A DNA stretch of 64,000 nucleotides from JAJEEA01 sp965116765 (GTDB lineage: Bacteria > Acidobacteriota > Vicinamibacteria > Vicinamibacterales > UBA8438): NCBI GenBank assembly GCA_965116765.1, contig OZ220718.1, positions 3,782,001 to 3,846,000 on the forward strand, read 5' to 3'. Shown in pieces: positions 1-9,674 of the stretch (positions are counted from its first letter, which is position 1; every line of letters begins with the position of its first letter). Both the position numbers and the translations under genes were made by a program. The notes beneath the pieces are model-generated. The model saw only the letters and a program-made list of their open reading frames with translations, had not been told where the DNA came from and searched no databases.

Positions 1-2
1 GC

Positions 3-452
3 GCCATCGAGCGGCAGGCCGCGGTCGTCCGGCTCGTGCGGGCGTTCCTCGCCACCCGCCAGACGCCGCTCCGGGCGCGCGCCCGGCTGAAGCGCCAGCG
101 GGCGGCCATCGCGGCCGTGCTCGAGCGCGTCCACGAGTGGCTGAGCACCCGCGAGCCCGGGCCGGGGCCGGCCACACCGGACGGCCGGACCGCGCGAGCG
201 GACGCGAGCCCGGGCCAGGTGCCGGGAACCGAGCCGCCTCCGCCCGCACCGGACGGGGCGGCGCCGCGAGCGGGCACGATCTCCGGCCACGAGACCGGCA
301 CCGGGCCGGCCACGCCCGACGATTCGGAACCGCGTGCGGAATCGGACTCGGGCCACCCGCTCGGGACGGAACCCACCGGACGGCCGGCCACGCCCGACGG
401 TCAGCGGCCGAGATCGGGAGTGCCCGCCGGCCCGCGCGCCGGGAGCGGGTGA
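3..452 (+). CDS. C-terminal part of an unrecognised protein with a Pro/Gly-rich repetitive tail (5' partial)
   Basis: The frame is open from the window edge to a TGA just before the sigma factor gene, so the true start probably lies upstream. The first 45 or so residues are rich in Arg and Ala and look helical. The remainder is low-complexity, with an imperfect repeated phrase of the type GPATPD/TEPxxxAPD about every 25-30 residues. No family is recognised. In DNA this GC-rich an open frame is weak evidence, so it could be non-coding. Its end lies 15 nt before the sigma factor start. Confidence 0.35.
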   Translation, partial: AIERQAAVVRLVRAFLATRQTPLRARARLKRQRAAIAAVLERVHEWLSTREPGPGPATPDGRTARADASPGQVPGTEPPPPAPDGAAPRAGTISGHETGTGPATPDDSEPRAESDSGHPLGTEPTGRPATPDGQRPRSGVPAGPRAGSG

Positions 453-454
453 AG

Positions 455-460
455 TAAACT
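455..460 (+). promoter_or_regulatory. -10-like hexamer TAAACT, leaderless-type start
   Basis: TAAACT ends 7 nt before the ATG at 468, so a transcript initiated from it would begin at or next to the start codon. No Shine-Dalgarno sequence lies between. The same geometry recurs at 15310, 17345, 39527 and 52880. No convincing -35 element is visible. Confidence 0.45.
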
Positions 461-467
461 CCCATAC

Positions 468-971
468 ATGGCCGAAGCGGACCCACACGACCTGGAGGTG
501 CTCTACGACCGGCACGTCCGGGCGATGTACGGGCTGGCCCTGCGCATCCTCCGGGACCACGGGGAAGCGGAGGCGGTGGTGCAGGCGGTTTTCGCCGACG
601 CCTGGTCCCGTATGCAGGAGGCCGACGGCGAGCCCGAGCCGACGGCAACGCGGCTGCTCGCGGCGACCCGTCGCCGCGCCATCGAGCGGCTTCGGGCCCT
701 TTCCGTTCCCCCCCCGGACGACCCCGCCGTCGTCGAGCTGCCCATGCCCGCCATCGCCGACGAGCGCCCGCCCCTGTCGGCCGAGGCGGTGGCCCGGCTG
801 CGGGCGGCGCTGGCCGATCTCCCCGTCATCGAGCGCACCGCCATCGAGCTCGCCGGCCTCGAAGGCATGACCGCGGTCCAGATCGCCGAGCGCCTCGAGC
901 AGCCCCCCGAGACGGTCCGGACCCGGATACGCAACGGTCTGCTGAGCCTGCGGGAGGCCCTGACGGCATGA
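468..971 (+). CDS. ECF-family RNA polymerase sigma factor
   Basis: This 167-residue protein directs RNA polymerase to a dedicated set of promoters. Region sigma-2 spans about residues 8-70, with the pattern LYDRHVRAMYGLALRILRD and then VxxVFADAW. Region sigma-4 spans about 110-165, with the helix-turn-helix LEGMTAVQIAERL and the ending RTRIRNGLLSLREAL. Length and two-domain layout are normal for ECF factors. The ATGA overlap with the next gene (968-971) couples it to a putative anti-sigma factor, the classic regulatory pair. The ATG at 468 is chosen because the sigma-2 homology starts right after it and a -10-like hexamer sits 7 nt upstream. Confidence 0.9.
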   Translation: MAEADPHDLEVLYDRHVRAMYGLALRILRDHGEAEAVVQAVFADAWSRMQEADGEPEPTATRLLAATRRRAIERLRALSVPPPDDPAVVELPMPAIADERPPLSAEAVARLRAALADLPVIERTAIELAGLEGMTAVQIAERLEQPPETVRTRIRNGLLSLREALTA

Positions 972-1830
972 TCGATCGGATCGACGACACCTGGAGCGAC
1001 CGCGCCGCCCTGTACGCGCTCGGGGCCCTCGGCGAAGCCGAGCGGAGCCGCTTCGAGGAGCACCTCGAAACCAGCATGGACTGCGTCCGGGAGGTGAAGT
1101 CGCTGCTGCCGGTGGCCCACCACCTGCCGCAGACGGCGCTTCCCATCGATCCGCCGCCGGCCCTGCGCGAACGGGTGCTGCGGGAGGTCGCGGGCTGGAC
1201 GCCGGCGCACCCCGAGCCTCGAGAGCCCGGGCCGGCCCCGCGCGGGAAGCCCGTCACCAGCCCGTCGGCGAGGTCGGGGCTCGGCCCCCTGTTCTGGCTC
1301 GTGGCGCTCCTGCTCGTGGCCGTCGCCGGCGGCGGCGGATCCTACGTGGCCGCGCTGCACCGGCAGATCGCGGACCTGCAGGCGGACGCGCAGTCCGCCA
1401 ACACCCGCGCCGACATCCTGGAGCTCGAAGCGAAGGTCGCCGACCTCGAGGCCGCCCGGCGGGACGAGGTGATCGCGATCGCGATCGATCCGACGGTCCG
1501 GTCGCTGACCCTGGCCGGGCAGCCGCTCGCCCCCGTCGGCACGGGTCGCGCCCTGTGGACCGAGTCGGGCCTGATGGCCTTCCTGGCCACCGGGCTCCCC
1601 CCCCGCCCGAGGGCGAGACCTACCAGCTCTGGTTCGTCACGCCGGAGGCCGCCCCCGTCCCCGCCGCGCTGGTCCTCCCCGAGGCGGGCGGCGATGCCAC
1701 CGTGACCCTGCAGATCCCGGAGGGGGTGACGCCGGCGGCGATGGCGGTCACCATCGCGAGCCCGCCGGCGGCGCGTCGCAGCCCACCGGCGACGTCTACC
1801 TGCTGTCGGACACCCGGGCCTGCGCCGTAG
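968..1830 (+). CDS. Membrane anti-sigma factor, RskA-like, frame disrupted at least twice
   Basis: The N-terminal part resembles anti-sigma zinc-finger domains, but the HxxxCxxC motif is degenerate (HLETSMDCVREV, one Cys lost). A single transmembrane segment follows (LFWLVALLLVAVAG, about residue 103), then a coiled coil and a periplasmic RskA-type C-terminal domain. That domain is split between frames. The reading shifts at the run of eight C (1597-1604), where one missing C would give LPPPPEGETYQLWFV. It shifts again near 1765, beyond which the typical ending PTGDVYLLS continues in the third frame. One-base deletions at both points suggest sequencing error rather than decay. The stop at 1828-1830 lies inside a dispersed repeat. 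It should restrain the sigma factor encoded just upstream, with which it overlaps by 4 nt. Confidence 0.8.
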
Positions 1831-1913
1831 AACCCTGCAGAGTCCTAGCAGGGTTGGTTGCGACCACGTACGACGCGCGCGCCCAGGCGGGACCGCACCG
1901 AAGGCGACGGTGG
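1817..1913 (+). repeat. Dispersed 3'-end repeat, copy A
   Basis: This is a divergent copy of the window-wide repeat. It has GCGCCGTAGAA, then TCCTAGCAGGGTTGGTTG, then a GCCCAGGCGG block and CCGAAGGCGACGGTGG. The first half is almost identical to copy B at 19928-20011 on the opposite strand. The left arm of the hairpin is eroded. The anti-sigma gene ends on the TAG inside the repeat. Confidence 0.7.
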
Positions 1914-2099
1914 CTCCCGGGAAGCGGACCCGAAGGCCGACTCCGGTGGGCGGGCCGCCCGGCAACTTCGCACGGCCGCGATCGCGACGCGGGCCCCCGG
2001 CTCACTCGGCGGCAGCGTCCCGCCGCCTCAGCAGGCCTCGACCAGGGCAACTGCGCCCCTGTGACCCCGGGGTTCCGGGGGGAGGCCCCGGCCGGGCTT

Positions 2100-2800
2100 G
2101 AGCGCGCTGGCTCGGCCACGAGGCCGAGGCCGACGTAGAGCCAGCGATCCCCGCCGTACGCGGGCGGTTCCTCGCCGAGGGCCCGCGCTTCCTGCACCCA
2201 GCCGCTCCAGGTCCGGGGTTGGACGGGAACGGGTCGCGCAGCTCTACGACACGCGGTCACAACGTCCGGACGAGGTCTCGACGCGAGGTCCGTGGTCGGG
2301 CGCGAGTGTCCCGGAGGTCCGTCGCCGAGCGTCCGTACTCGTCGGCCCGCGGCACCCAGCCGCGGCCAGCCGTCGGAGATGGCCGGATAGCCGGCACCGG
2401 TGGTCGGGCGCGCGACGATCCGCACCGGCGCGACCATCGTCGGTCCGCGCCGCGACCGACGCGGGCCGGACGCTCCGGCGAAACCAGCATGTAGACTGCA
2501 CCGTGGAGGTGAAGTCGTCCGTACTGCGCGTCGTTGAACTCGAAGGCCCGGACCCCTGACGCCCAGGCGGGAGAGGTCGCCGCCCGCCTCGACGTACTCG
2601 AGCAGCCGGTCGTTGCTCGAGCCGCAGCACCAGGTTGCGCTCGTAGAGCCGGACCCCGGTGACGATGGCGAGAGGGCGCGTAGCCCTCGATGGGCGCCTC
2701 GGTCGACCCTCGACGCCGAACCTCAGCACGTAGCCGCCAGGTGATCCGGGCTCGAGCCGCGTCAGCACCGAGCTGGCTCGATGGCCGCCTCGACGGCCCG
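2100..2800 (-). repeat. Scrambled, degenerate partial copy of the PIG-L gene 3' region
   Basis: Many 17-33 nt blocks of 2803-3215 reappear here in altered form. The GTACTGCGCGTCGTTGAACT block is at 2521 and 2998. The CGACGTACTCGAGCAGCCGG block is at 2590 and 3056. The CGCACCGGCG block is at 2420 and 2937. A CCTGCACCCAGCCGCTCC block is at 2191 and 2872. Order is changed in places, and intervening sequence is shortened. Read on the minus strand, about 2115-2210 still encodes an expected C-terminal phrase of this protein family (SGWVQE, then RWLYVGLGL). This is either a decayed tandem duplication or a mis-assembled stretch. Confidence 0.6.
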
Positions 2801-5319
2801 CGTGGACGGGAACGGGTCGCGCAGCCGTCGGCGTACGCCATCCCGGTCGCCGAGGAAGTAGAGCCCGCGCTCCTGCACCCAGCCGCTCCACCATCGCGTT
2901 CGGATAGCCGAACACCGGGTGGTCGGGCGCGACGATCCGCACCGGCGCGTACTCGTCGGTCACGCGGCCGCGGCCGACGCGGGCCGGATAGGGTCCGTAC
3001 TGCGCGTCGTTGAACTCGAACTTGTTGTACTGCACGACCATCGTCCCGCCCGCCTCGACGTACTCGAGCAGCCGGTCGTTGTTCGCCCGCAGCACCAGGT
3101 TGCGCTCGTAGGCCCGGACCCCGGTGACGATGACGTCGTAGCGGGAGAGGTCGCCGAACCTCAGCTCGTCGCCGGTGATGTGCTCGAGCCGCGCCCCGAG
3201 CTGCTCGATGGCCGGCGGCACCTCGTCGCCGACCCCGTCCACGTAGCCGACCAGGAGGTCCGGGTCGAGCCGGACGTCGAGGACCTTGATGGCCGCCTCG
3301 GCCGCGTGCACGAGGTGCCGCCGCGCCACGTGGGGATACTCCACCACCTGGTAGCCGCGGTCGAAGCGCTCGCCGCCGGCCTCGAACCGCGCGCCGATGC
3401 GGTAGTCGCCGGCCGGCGCGTCGGCGGGCGGCTCGACCGCGAAGCGGACCGTCCGCGCCTCGTCCTCGCGGGTGAAGGCCACCGGAATCCGGTCCGGCGA
3501 CTGCCGCCAGCCGTCGGGCAGGTCGAGGGTGACGACGCCGCGGCGGCGCCGACCCCCCCGTTGCGGACGGTGACCCGGACGTCACGGGGCGCGGCCGCGC
3601 CGACGGGGGCGATGGCGATCTCGGGCGCAATCTCGACCGCGAACGGCGGCACCACGTGCAGCTCCATCCGCTTCTCGCCCGCGAAGATGTCGCTGCCGTA
3701 GCGGAAGGTGACGGGCCGCTCCACCGTGATCGAGGCGGTGCCGAAGTCGAGCTCGAAGGCGGCGAGGAACGGCGTGGGCCGGAACGGCGCCCCGAACGGC
3801 ACGTCGGGGTCGACCCGGTACCGCGCCGCGTCGGGCAGCGCTCCCAGTAGATGTCGGTCGCCGCCGCCGACGCGGGCAGGCTCAGCGGGGTCTCGCAGCG
3901 GTACACCGCGCCGGGGACGAGGGCCCCGGTCCCGCACGTCGACTCGGCCGCGTCGAAGCCCTGGAAGCGGACGCCTTCGACGGTGGCGCGGTCGCCGCCG
4001 TGGTTCGCCACCTGGGCCATCACCGTGATGCCCTGGCCCGGGGTCACGACGCCGTCGTCGGCGAAGACGTCGAGGCGCAGGCCGTGGGCCAGCACCACCG
4101 CGCGCTCGTACTGGGCCTCCTTCCGCGCGAGCCGGAAGTCGATCTCGAAGACCGCCTCGTCGGACAGGCCGAACGTGTCGAGGTCGTCCCGCAGCGTGCG
4201 GACCGCGCCGAGCCCCGCGAGCAGGGTCACCCGCTGGGCCTCGGGCGCGCCCCGCTCGTAGACCTGGAGGGCGGTGGCGGCGTGGCGGGCAAGGGTGCTC
4301 AGGCCCTCGACGAGAGCCCGCGGGGGCTCGGGCCCGGCATGCCGGGCGAGGCCCGCGATGGAGGTGTCGACCCCGTCGAAGAGCGAACGCTCCTCGCGCC
4401 CCGCGTGGCCGGGGATGACGGTGTCGTCGAGCCGGTAGCGGATCGACGCCGGCCCCGGCAGGCTGACGAGAGGCGACATGCCCTGGCACTTGTGCATGCC
4501 GCGGGCGTGGCTCCCGATCTCGGCGTAGGTGCGGCCCAGCAGCGGGTCGAACCGGCTGAGATCGATGGAAGCAGTCGCCGCTCGCGCGGCCTCGCGGCCG
4601 AAGCCCGGGGGCGGCCCGCCGGGCCCGCCGCCGGTGCGCCCGAACCCGCCGGCGAAACGGAAGGCCGGGAACCCTTCGCGAAAGTAGAACTTCTTCGGCT
4701 GCCACGGCCGCAGCCCGTCCGCGAGATGCTCCGGGAACCGGGCCGGATCGGCGGCGGCCGCGTAGGCCTCCCGCGCGATGATCGCCGAGGCCTGGTGGTG
4801 CTGGCCCCCGCCCTCGCCGTCGGGGCTCATCGCGACGATGACGTCGGGCCGGATGGTGCGGATGAGGCGGACGAAGTCGCCGAGGATGATCTCGCGCCCC
4901 CACTTCTCGAACGTCTCCTCGCGGCTGAACGAGTAGCCGAAGTCGACGGCGCGGGTGAAGAACTGCTCGGCCCCGTCGAGGCGGTGCGCGGCCTCCAGCT
5001 CCTCGCTCCGCAGCACCGCCAGGGCGTCGAAGAGCTCGGGGCCGATCTCGTTCTGCCCGCCGTCGCCGCGGGTGGCGCTGACGAGCGTCGTGCGCACCCC
5101 CTCGCCGTGGCTCAGCAGCGCGAGCAGCCCGTTGATCTCGTCGTCGGGGTGCGCCACCGCCGACATGAACGTCCCGACGTTGTTGAGCTGCCGCAGCACG
5201 AGCCCGAGCTCGGTCCGGCCGTTGACCGGCTCCGCGGGCTGCGCCCGCGGGGTCGCCCCCGGGACTGACAGGAATACAAGCAAGGCAACGCTTGCCGCCA
5301 ATGCGCGCGTCTTCATCAT
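2762..5319 (-). CDS. Secreted PIG-L family N-acetylglucosaminyl deacetylase, frameshifted
   Basis: A signal peptide (MMKTRALAASVALLVFLSVP) precedes a PIG-L/LmbE domain. The Zn motif AHPDDE is at about residue 50, and the second His motif is GQHHQAS. PIG-L enzymes deacetylate N-acetyl sugars or similar conjugates. A long C-terminal part follows with an NEW3-like beta domain and a ThuA-like segment (VTGVRAYERN, NDRLLEYVEAGGTMVVQYNKF). The frame shifts near 3846, 3540 and 2885, each repaired by one inserted base. The last readable part ends at the TGA at 2762 after FLGDRDGV, short of the expected RWLYVGLGL end, which survives only near 2130. The ATG at 5319 is preceded by GGGGGA. The gene is probably functional in the organism, with errors in this sequence, but a true pseudogene is possible. 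Confidence 0.75.
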
Positions 5320-5514
5320 GATCCCCCGAGTATACCCGCTGGCGGCGTCCGCGGGCGGATGCCGGCGTCCGGAGCCGGCAGTGAGGGCAGGCGTCCGGCG
5401 GCGGTCCGGGCGCGGGCCGCCCCGAGCCCGCACGCGTTCGGACTCGTCGCGGGCGACGCGAGCCGCGGCGGGCACGCTGAGCGAGCCGGAATCCCGGAAC
5501 GGAAGCGGCTCCCG

Positions 5515-6735
5515 TCAGTGGGCCGCGAGCACCGGCTCGCGTGCCAGCACCTCGGCGTAGAAGGCCTCGTAGCGGGGCACGATGGCGTTGACGCAGAACC
5601 GCTGCTGGACGGCGGCGAGCCCCGCCGCCGCGACCTCGCGGTGACGCGGCCGGTCCGCCAGGAGGGCCGCGCCGCTCGACGCCATGCCCTCGAGGTCGTC
5701 GGGGTCGTGCAGGAAGCCGGTGACCCCGTGCTCGATCACCTCGGGGAGCCCGCCGACGCGGGACGCCACCACCGGCACCTGGCACGCCATCGCCTCGAGC
5801 GCGGCGAGCCCGAAGCTCTCCTGCGCCGACGGCAGCAGGAACAGGTCGGCGACCGAGAGCAGCGGCACCACCCGCTCCTGCTCGCCGAGGGGGACGACGG
5901 CGTCGCTCAGGCCGAGGTCCCGGGCCCGGCGCACCGCCCGGTCGAGGTCGGGTCCGTCCCCGACCAGGAGCAGCCTCGACGGCACGCGCCGGCGGATGCG
6001 GTCGAAGACGTCGATCACCGCCTCGACGCGCTTCACCGGCCGGAAGTTCGAGACGTGGATGACGAGGCGCGTCTCGCCGGCGCCGGCCGCGTCGCCGGCG
6101 CCGGCGACGGCGGCCATGCCGATGCCCGGGACGGCGCCGGCCGCTCCCGCGAAACGCGCGCGCAGGGCGGCGTCTTCCGAGCGGCGGTGGATGTCGCAAT
6201 CGAGGAAGTTGGGGATGACCCGGATGTCGGCCCGCACCGAGAGCTGCCGGTACGTGTCGGCGCGCAGGCTGTCGGAAACCGCGGTCACCCCGTCGGACTG
6301 GTCGATGCAGAACGCCGCCGTCTCCGAGTACGAGCGGTCGCTGCCGATCAGGGTCACGTCGGTGCCGTGCAGGGTGGTGATGACCCGCGGCACGCGCGCC
6401 CCCGCCGTGTTCGCGAGAATCTGCCGGGCCAGGTACGCGGCCGCCGCGTGGGGGATCGCGTAGTGGGCGTGGATGACGTCGAGGCGGTGCTCGCGGCTGA
6501 CCTGGACGATCTTGTTGGCGAGCGACAACAGGTGTTGCGGCTCGCGAAACAGCGGATACCCCGGGGTGTGGACGGCGTGGAAGACGAGCCCGACCTGGAA
6601 GTCGGGCACCCGGAACGGCATCTCGGTGCTGATGAGCCGCACCTCGTGCCCCCGCTGGGCCAGGGCCTTGGCGAGCTCGGTGGCGACGATGCCGCTGCCG
6701 CCCACGGTGGGATAGCAGACGATGCCGACGTTCAT
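5515..6735 (-). CDS. bshA: N-acetyl-alpha-D-glucosaminyl L-malate synthase BshA
   Basis: GT4 glycosyltransferase that joins N-acetylglucosamine from UDP-GlcNAc to L-malate, the first step of bacillithiol synthesis in the cytoplasm. The N-terminus MNVGIVCYPTVGGSGIVATE, the segment VIHAHYAIPHA, and TLHGTDVTLIG are characteristic of BshA. The nucleotide-sugar site includes FRPVKRVE and, near the C-terminus, the ExxG-type loop PSAQESFGLAALEAMAC. At 406 residues it is slightly long, owing to an Ala/Gly-rich insertion at about 195-225. The ATG at 6735 has GAGGAG 12 nt upstream and fits the family N-terminus better than the ATG 57 nt upstream. No bshB or bshC lies beside it, although the adjacent PIG-L gene belongs to the same superfamily as the BshB deacetylase; its signal peptide argues against that role. 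Confidence 0.9.
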   Translation of the reverse strand: MNVGIVCYPTVGGSGIVATELAKALAQRGHEVRLISTEMPFRVPDFQVGLVFHAVHTPGYPLFREPQHLLSLANKIVQVSREHRLDVIHAHYAIPHAAAAYLARQILANTAGARVPRVITTLHGTDVTLIGSDRSYSETAAFCIDQSDGVTAVSDSLRADTYRQLSVRADIRVIPNFLDCDIHRRSEDAALRARFAGAAGAVPGIGMAAVAGAGDAAGAGETRLVIHVSNFRPVKRVEAVIDVFDRIRRRVPSRLLLVGDGPDLDRAVRRARDLGLSDAVVPLGEQERVVPLLSVADLFLLPSAQESFGLAALEAMACQVPVVASRVGGLPEVIEHGVTGFLHDPDDLEGMASSGAALLADRPRHREVAAAGLAAVQQRFCVNAIVPRYEAFYAEVLAREPVLAAH

Positions 6736-6873
6736 CCGCTCGGTGTCTCCTCGGTGCGACTGTCCCCGGCGCGGCGAGGGCGCCGCCCGCACGTCGAAGG
6801 ACGAGCCGGCGGCCCGGAGCGTTTCACCGGCATGGTTCCTGCATTCCTACAGATCCGGACTGGAGGAAGCCAC

Positions 6874-7455
6874 ATGAAGTCGATCACGTCTCACGTCCTG
6901 CCCGCGCTCGTCTTCCTCTCCGCGGCCGGCGCGGACACCGCAGCCCAGTCTCTCGTCGAGGTGGCGCGGCAGGAACGGCTGCGGCGCGAGGCGTTGGCCC
7001 GGCAGGCCGGCCCCGACGCGGCGCCGCCGAGGGTCTACACCGACGCCGACCTCGTGTACAGCGGCAGGCTCACGATGCGGGTCGGCGACGACGAGGCGAA
7101 CGCGGGCGCAGAGGCCGGGGAGGCCGCGACGGATCCGGAGACCCCGGCGGCGCCTCCGGAGGCCGCAGCCGCCGGCGACGAAGACCGGTGGCGCAACCGC
7201 ATGGCCGAGGCCCGGCAGGCGGTCGAGCAGGCCGAGCGCCGGGCCGCCGAGCTCCAGACCCGCGTGAACCGCCTGTGGGCCGACTTCACCGCCCGCGACG
7301 ACCCGGCGCAGCGCGCCGCCATCGAGCAGGATCGCCTGGCCGCGCTGGCCGAGCTCGAGGAGACCCGGGCCGAGGCCGAGGAGCTCGCCCGGGCCGTCGC
7401 CGACCTGCGCGACGAGGCCCGGCGGGCCGGCGTCCCGCCGGGCTGGCTGCGATGA
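6874..7455 (+). CDS. Exported coiled-coil protein of unknown function
   Basis: A signal peptide (about residues 1-24) is followed by SLVEVARQERLRREAL and then VYTDADLVY. I recognise this arrangement from short exported acidobacterial proteins, but it has no assigned function. An acidic Ala/Glu-rich linker leads to a long coiled coil from about residue 105 to 185, ending PPGWLR. The start has GGAGGA six nt upstream (6862-6867), which settles it against the much longer frame that opens far upstream antisense to bshA. The gene converges on the M49 peptidase gene, with 7 nt between stop codons. Confidence 0.75.
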   Translation: MKSITSHVLPALVFLSAAGADTAAQSLVEVARQERLRREALARQAGPDAAPPRVYTDADLVYSGRLTMRVGDDEANAGAEAGEAATDPETPAAPPEAAAAGDEDRWRNRMAEARQAVEQAERRAAELQTRVNRLWADFTARDDPAQRAAIEQDRLAALAELEETRAEAEELARAVADLRDEARRAGVPPGWLR

Positions 7456-7462
7456 GCCCGTC

Positions 7463-9472
7463 CTACGGCAGCCGCTTGCCCGAGTACTCCAGCATCTGCG
7501 CGGTCAGGTCCATCGGATAGGAGATCGCCACGTCGACGATCTCCCCCGCGTCGTCGAGCACCGGCTCCAACCGGGGCTGCACGAACCCCGAGTACGACGG
7601 CAGCCCGACGGCGTCGACCCGGGCCACGACCTCGTCGCGGAGGGCGGGGTCGAAGTAGATGCCGTGGGTCTCGAACAACGTCCGGGCCGCGTCGTAGTCG
7701 CCCTCCGACTTGATGCGCTGCACCTCGGCGAGCAGGGTCGCCACCCCCGCCCGGAACGCCTCGGCGTCGACCATCACGTAGTAGGTCCTGCCGTCGCGCT
7801 CGCGCCGGTCGATGGCCTCGGTGTTGGCCATCAGCCAGTGGACAATCATCTGGCGGTTGCGCATGTGGTCCTGCTCGATCTGGTTCCCCTCGCGCATGCG
7901 GCGGAGCTGGAGCAGGGCGTTGCGCGTGTACGCCTCGTACTGCGCGAGCACGATGTCGTCGTGGGCGTCGGCCGGGAGCACGCCGATCTCCACCAGCTTC
8001 GGGTCGGCGATGAAGTAGAGGCCGATCAGGTCGGCCCGCGCCTCCTCGAGGGCCGAGTACTGCTCGTTCAGGTAGGGCTGGGCCGAGCCGCCGAGCCGCT
8101 CCGCGAGCTGCCCCGAGGCGTGGCCGATGACCTCGTGCATGTTGGTGGTCATCTCGCTCGCGAGGCTGCCCCAGACCCGCGACCGCTCGGCCTCCTCCTC
8201 GGTCCAGGCAAACTCCTGCCGGTAGCCCCCCGGCTGCGACAGGTCGTAGCCCTCGATGACGTTGGCGAGCGAGATCGACTTGCTGCCGTGCTGCTCGCGC
8301 ACCGTCTGGTCGTTGGGCAGGTTGATGCCGATGGGGGTCAGGGGGCCGGCGTCGCCGATCTCGATGACGACCTCGATGGCGTTGGCGGTGATGCCGGTCA
8401 CCCCCGCCTTGCGGTAGCGGGGATCCCACGGCATGCGGTCCTCGAACCACTGCGCGTGCTCGGCGATGGTCCGGATGGCCCCCGTCTTCTCGGGGTCGAC
8501 GTAGAAGACCAGGGCCTCCCACGCCCCCTTGGCCCCCCGGGCGTCCATGTACACCTCGGTGAAGCCGTTGATGGTGTCGACCGACGAGTCCTGGTCCTCG
8601 ACCCACGCGATGTCGTAGACGCGCTGGTCGACCGGCGACCCCGTCTTGTAGTAGGCGATGTTGGCGCGCAGCGCCTTCGCCATCGCCTCGCTCGCGTAGG
8701 GGACGGCCGCCTCGAGGTGGCCGATGATCTCCGAGATCTCGTCGCTGTACTTGCCCCCGACCTTGTAGACCTCCTCGACGAGCCGGCCGTCGACCTTCAC
8801 GAGGCGCGAGGTCAGCGGGTACTCCTCGTCGAACGTCTCGAGGTCGGCCATCGAGACGCCCTTGTAGAAGTTGTTGGCGCTGGCCAGCAGCATGTCCTCG
8901 CCGGGGCCCGGGGTCTTGTTGGTCACGATGGGCTCGAAGTCGGGGTCGAAGAAGAGCGGCGTCATCCGCTCGACCATGCCACCGAGGTCCTCGCCGTCGC
9001 GCAGGGGGAGCTCGGCCCCGTCGGCCGCCGCCGCCCGCACCGCGTCGGCGAACGCGGCGGGGGTCGTCTCCATCACGAATCGGCGGGCGGTGAGGTTGTT
9101 GAACGGGCCGGTGTTGATCCAGAAGAGCTTGGCGTACTTCTCGACCGCGGCCAGCGTCCCCTCGTCGATCCCGTCCGGATGGGTGACGATCTCCTCGAGG
9201 ACCTCGCGCATCTCGAGGTTGTGCTCGTAGCGCTGGTCGTAGTAGATGTCGCGCCCCGCCAGCGCCGCCTGGTAGAGATGCCAGACGAGGGTCTTCTCGC
9301 GCAACGTCAGCGCCTCGAAGCCGTCGGCGTAGAGCTGCACGACCGAGGCGTCGTCGATGCGCTCCAGCAGGTGACGCCGCTCGCCCTCCTCCTGCGCCGC
9401 CGCCGGGGGCGCGCCGACCCCCGCCGCCAAGACCAGCGCCGCCGCCGTCCCGAGCCACTTCTGATACCGCAT
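7463..9472 (-). CDS. Secreted M49-type (dipeptidyl-peptidase III family) zinc peptidase
   Basis: This 669-residue protein has a signal peptide (LGTAAALVLAAGVGAPPAAAQ) and the M49 zinc motif HEVIGHASGQL, a form of HExxxH with five residues between the two His. The downstream metal-binding glutamate motif is EEARADLIGLYF. M49 enzymes release dipeptides from oligopeptide N-termini. The export signal places this one in the periplasm or outside, unlike the cytosolic eukaryotic enzyme. The ATG at 9472 is preceded by GGGAGG and starts the signal peptide; an ATG at 9508 would add a charged 12-residue extension. The gene is divergent from the DPP IV gene, and both would act on extracellular peptides. 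Confidence 0.85.
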   Translation of the reverse strand: MRYQKWLGTAAALVLAAGVGAPPAAAQEEGERRHLLERIDDASVVQLYADGFEALTLREKTLVWHLYQAALAGRDIYYDQRYEHNLEMREVLEEIVTHPDGIDEGTLAAVEKYAKLFWINTGPFNNLTARRFVMETTPAAFADAVRAAAADGAELPLRDGEDLGGMVERMTPLFFDPDFEPIVTNKTPGPGEDMLLASANNFYKGVSMADLETFDEEYPLTSRLVKVDGRLVEEVYKVGGKYSDEISEIIGHLEAAVPYASEAMAKALRANIAYYKTGSPVDQRVYDIAWVEDQDSSVDTINGFTEVYMDARGAKGAWEALVFYVDPEKTGAIRTIAEHAQWFEDRMPWDPRYRKAGVTGITANAIEVVIEIGDAGPLTPIGINLPNDQTVREQHGSKSISLANVIEGYDLSQPGGYRQEFAWTEEEAERSRVWGSLASEMTTNMHEVIGHASGQLAERLGGSAQPYLNEQYSALEEARADLIGLYFIADPKLVEIGVLPADAHDDIVLAQYEAYTRNALLQLRRMREGNQIEQDHMRNRQMIVHWLMANTEAIDRRERDGRTYYVMVDAEAFRAGVATLLAEVQRIKSEGDYDAARTLFETHGIYFDPALRDEVVARVDAVGLPSYSGFVQPRLEPVLDDAGEIVDVAISYPMDLTAQMLEYSGKRLP

Positions 9473-9674
9473 GGAGCCTCCCCGACCGCGGCCCGTCGCC
9501 GCGTTCATCTCTGCTAAGCTACCAACCTTGGTGCGACTGTCGGCAGCCGCCGGCTGCCGGGCAGTCTACCGCCCCCCGGCACGGGACATCCAGCCGGTGC
9601 CCCCGCGCCAAGGGGCTCGCATGCGCCAGTTTATCCCGTACGGAACCGTGCGGTCCCGTGTTGCAAGGAGAGGC
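9473..9674. promoter_or_regulatory. Divergent promoter region between two secreted peptidase genes
   Basis: The 202-nt gap separates the start codons of the M49 and DPP IV genes and must hold both promoters. It contains a GC-rich inverted repeat, CGGCAGC-CGCC-GGCTGCCG (about 9541-9559). The AAGGAG at 9665-9670 serves the DPP IV gene. I cannot assign -35 and -10 boxes with confidence; TAGCTT on the minus strand near 9518 is a weak candidate for the M49 gene. Confidence 0.35.

Noticed and set aside
5515..6735. A complete bacillithiol locus from bshA plus the adjacent PIG-L gene as bshB
   Set aside because: The PIG-L protein has a signal peptide and a long secreted-type C-terminal region, so it is not the cytoplasmic deacetylase BshB, and bshC is absent.
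2919..9517. Long plus-strand frames opposite PIG-L, bshA and the M49 gene
   Set aside because: Their composition is that of antisense shadow frames (Val/Asp/Arg/His-rich), and the minus-strand proteins have clear family motifs and ribosome-binding sites.
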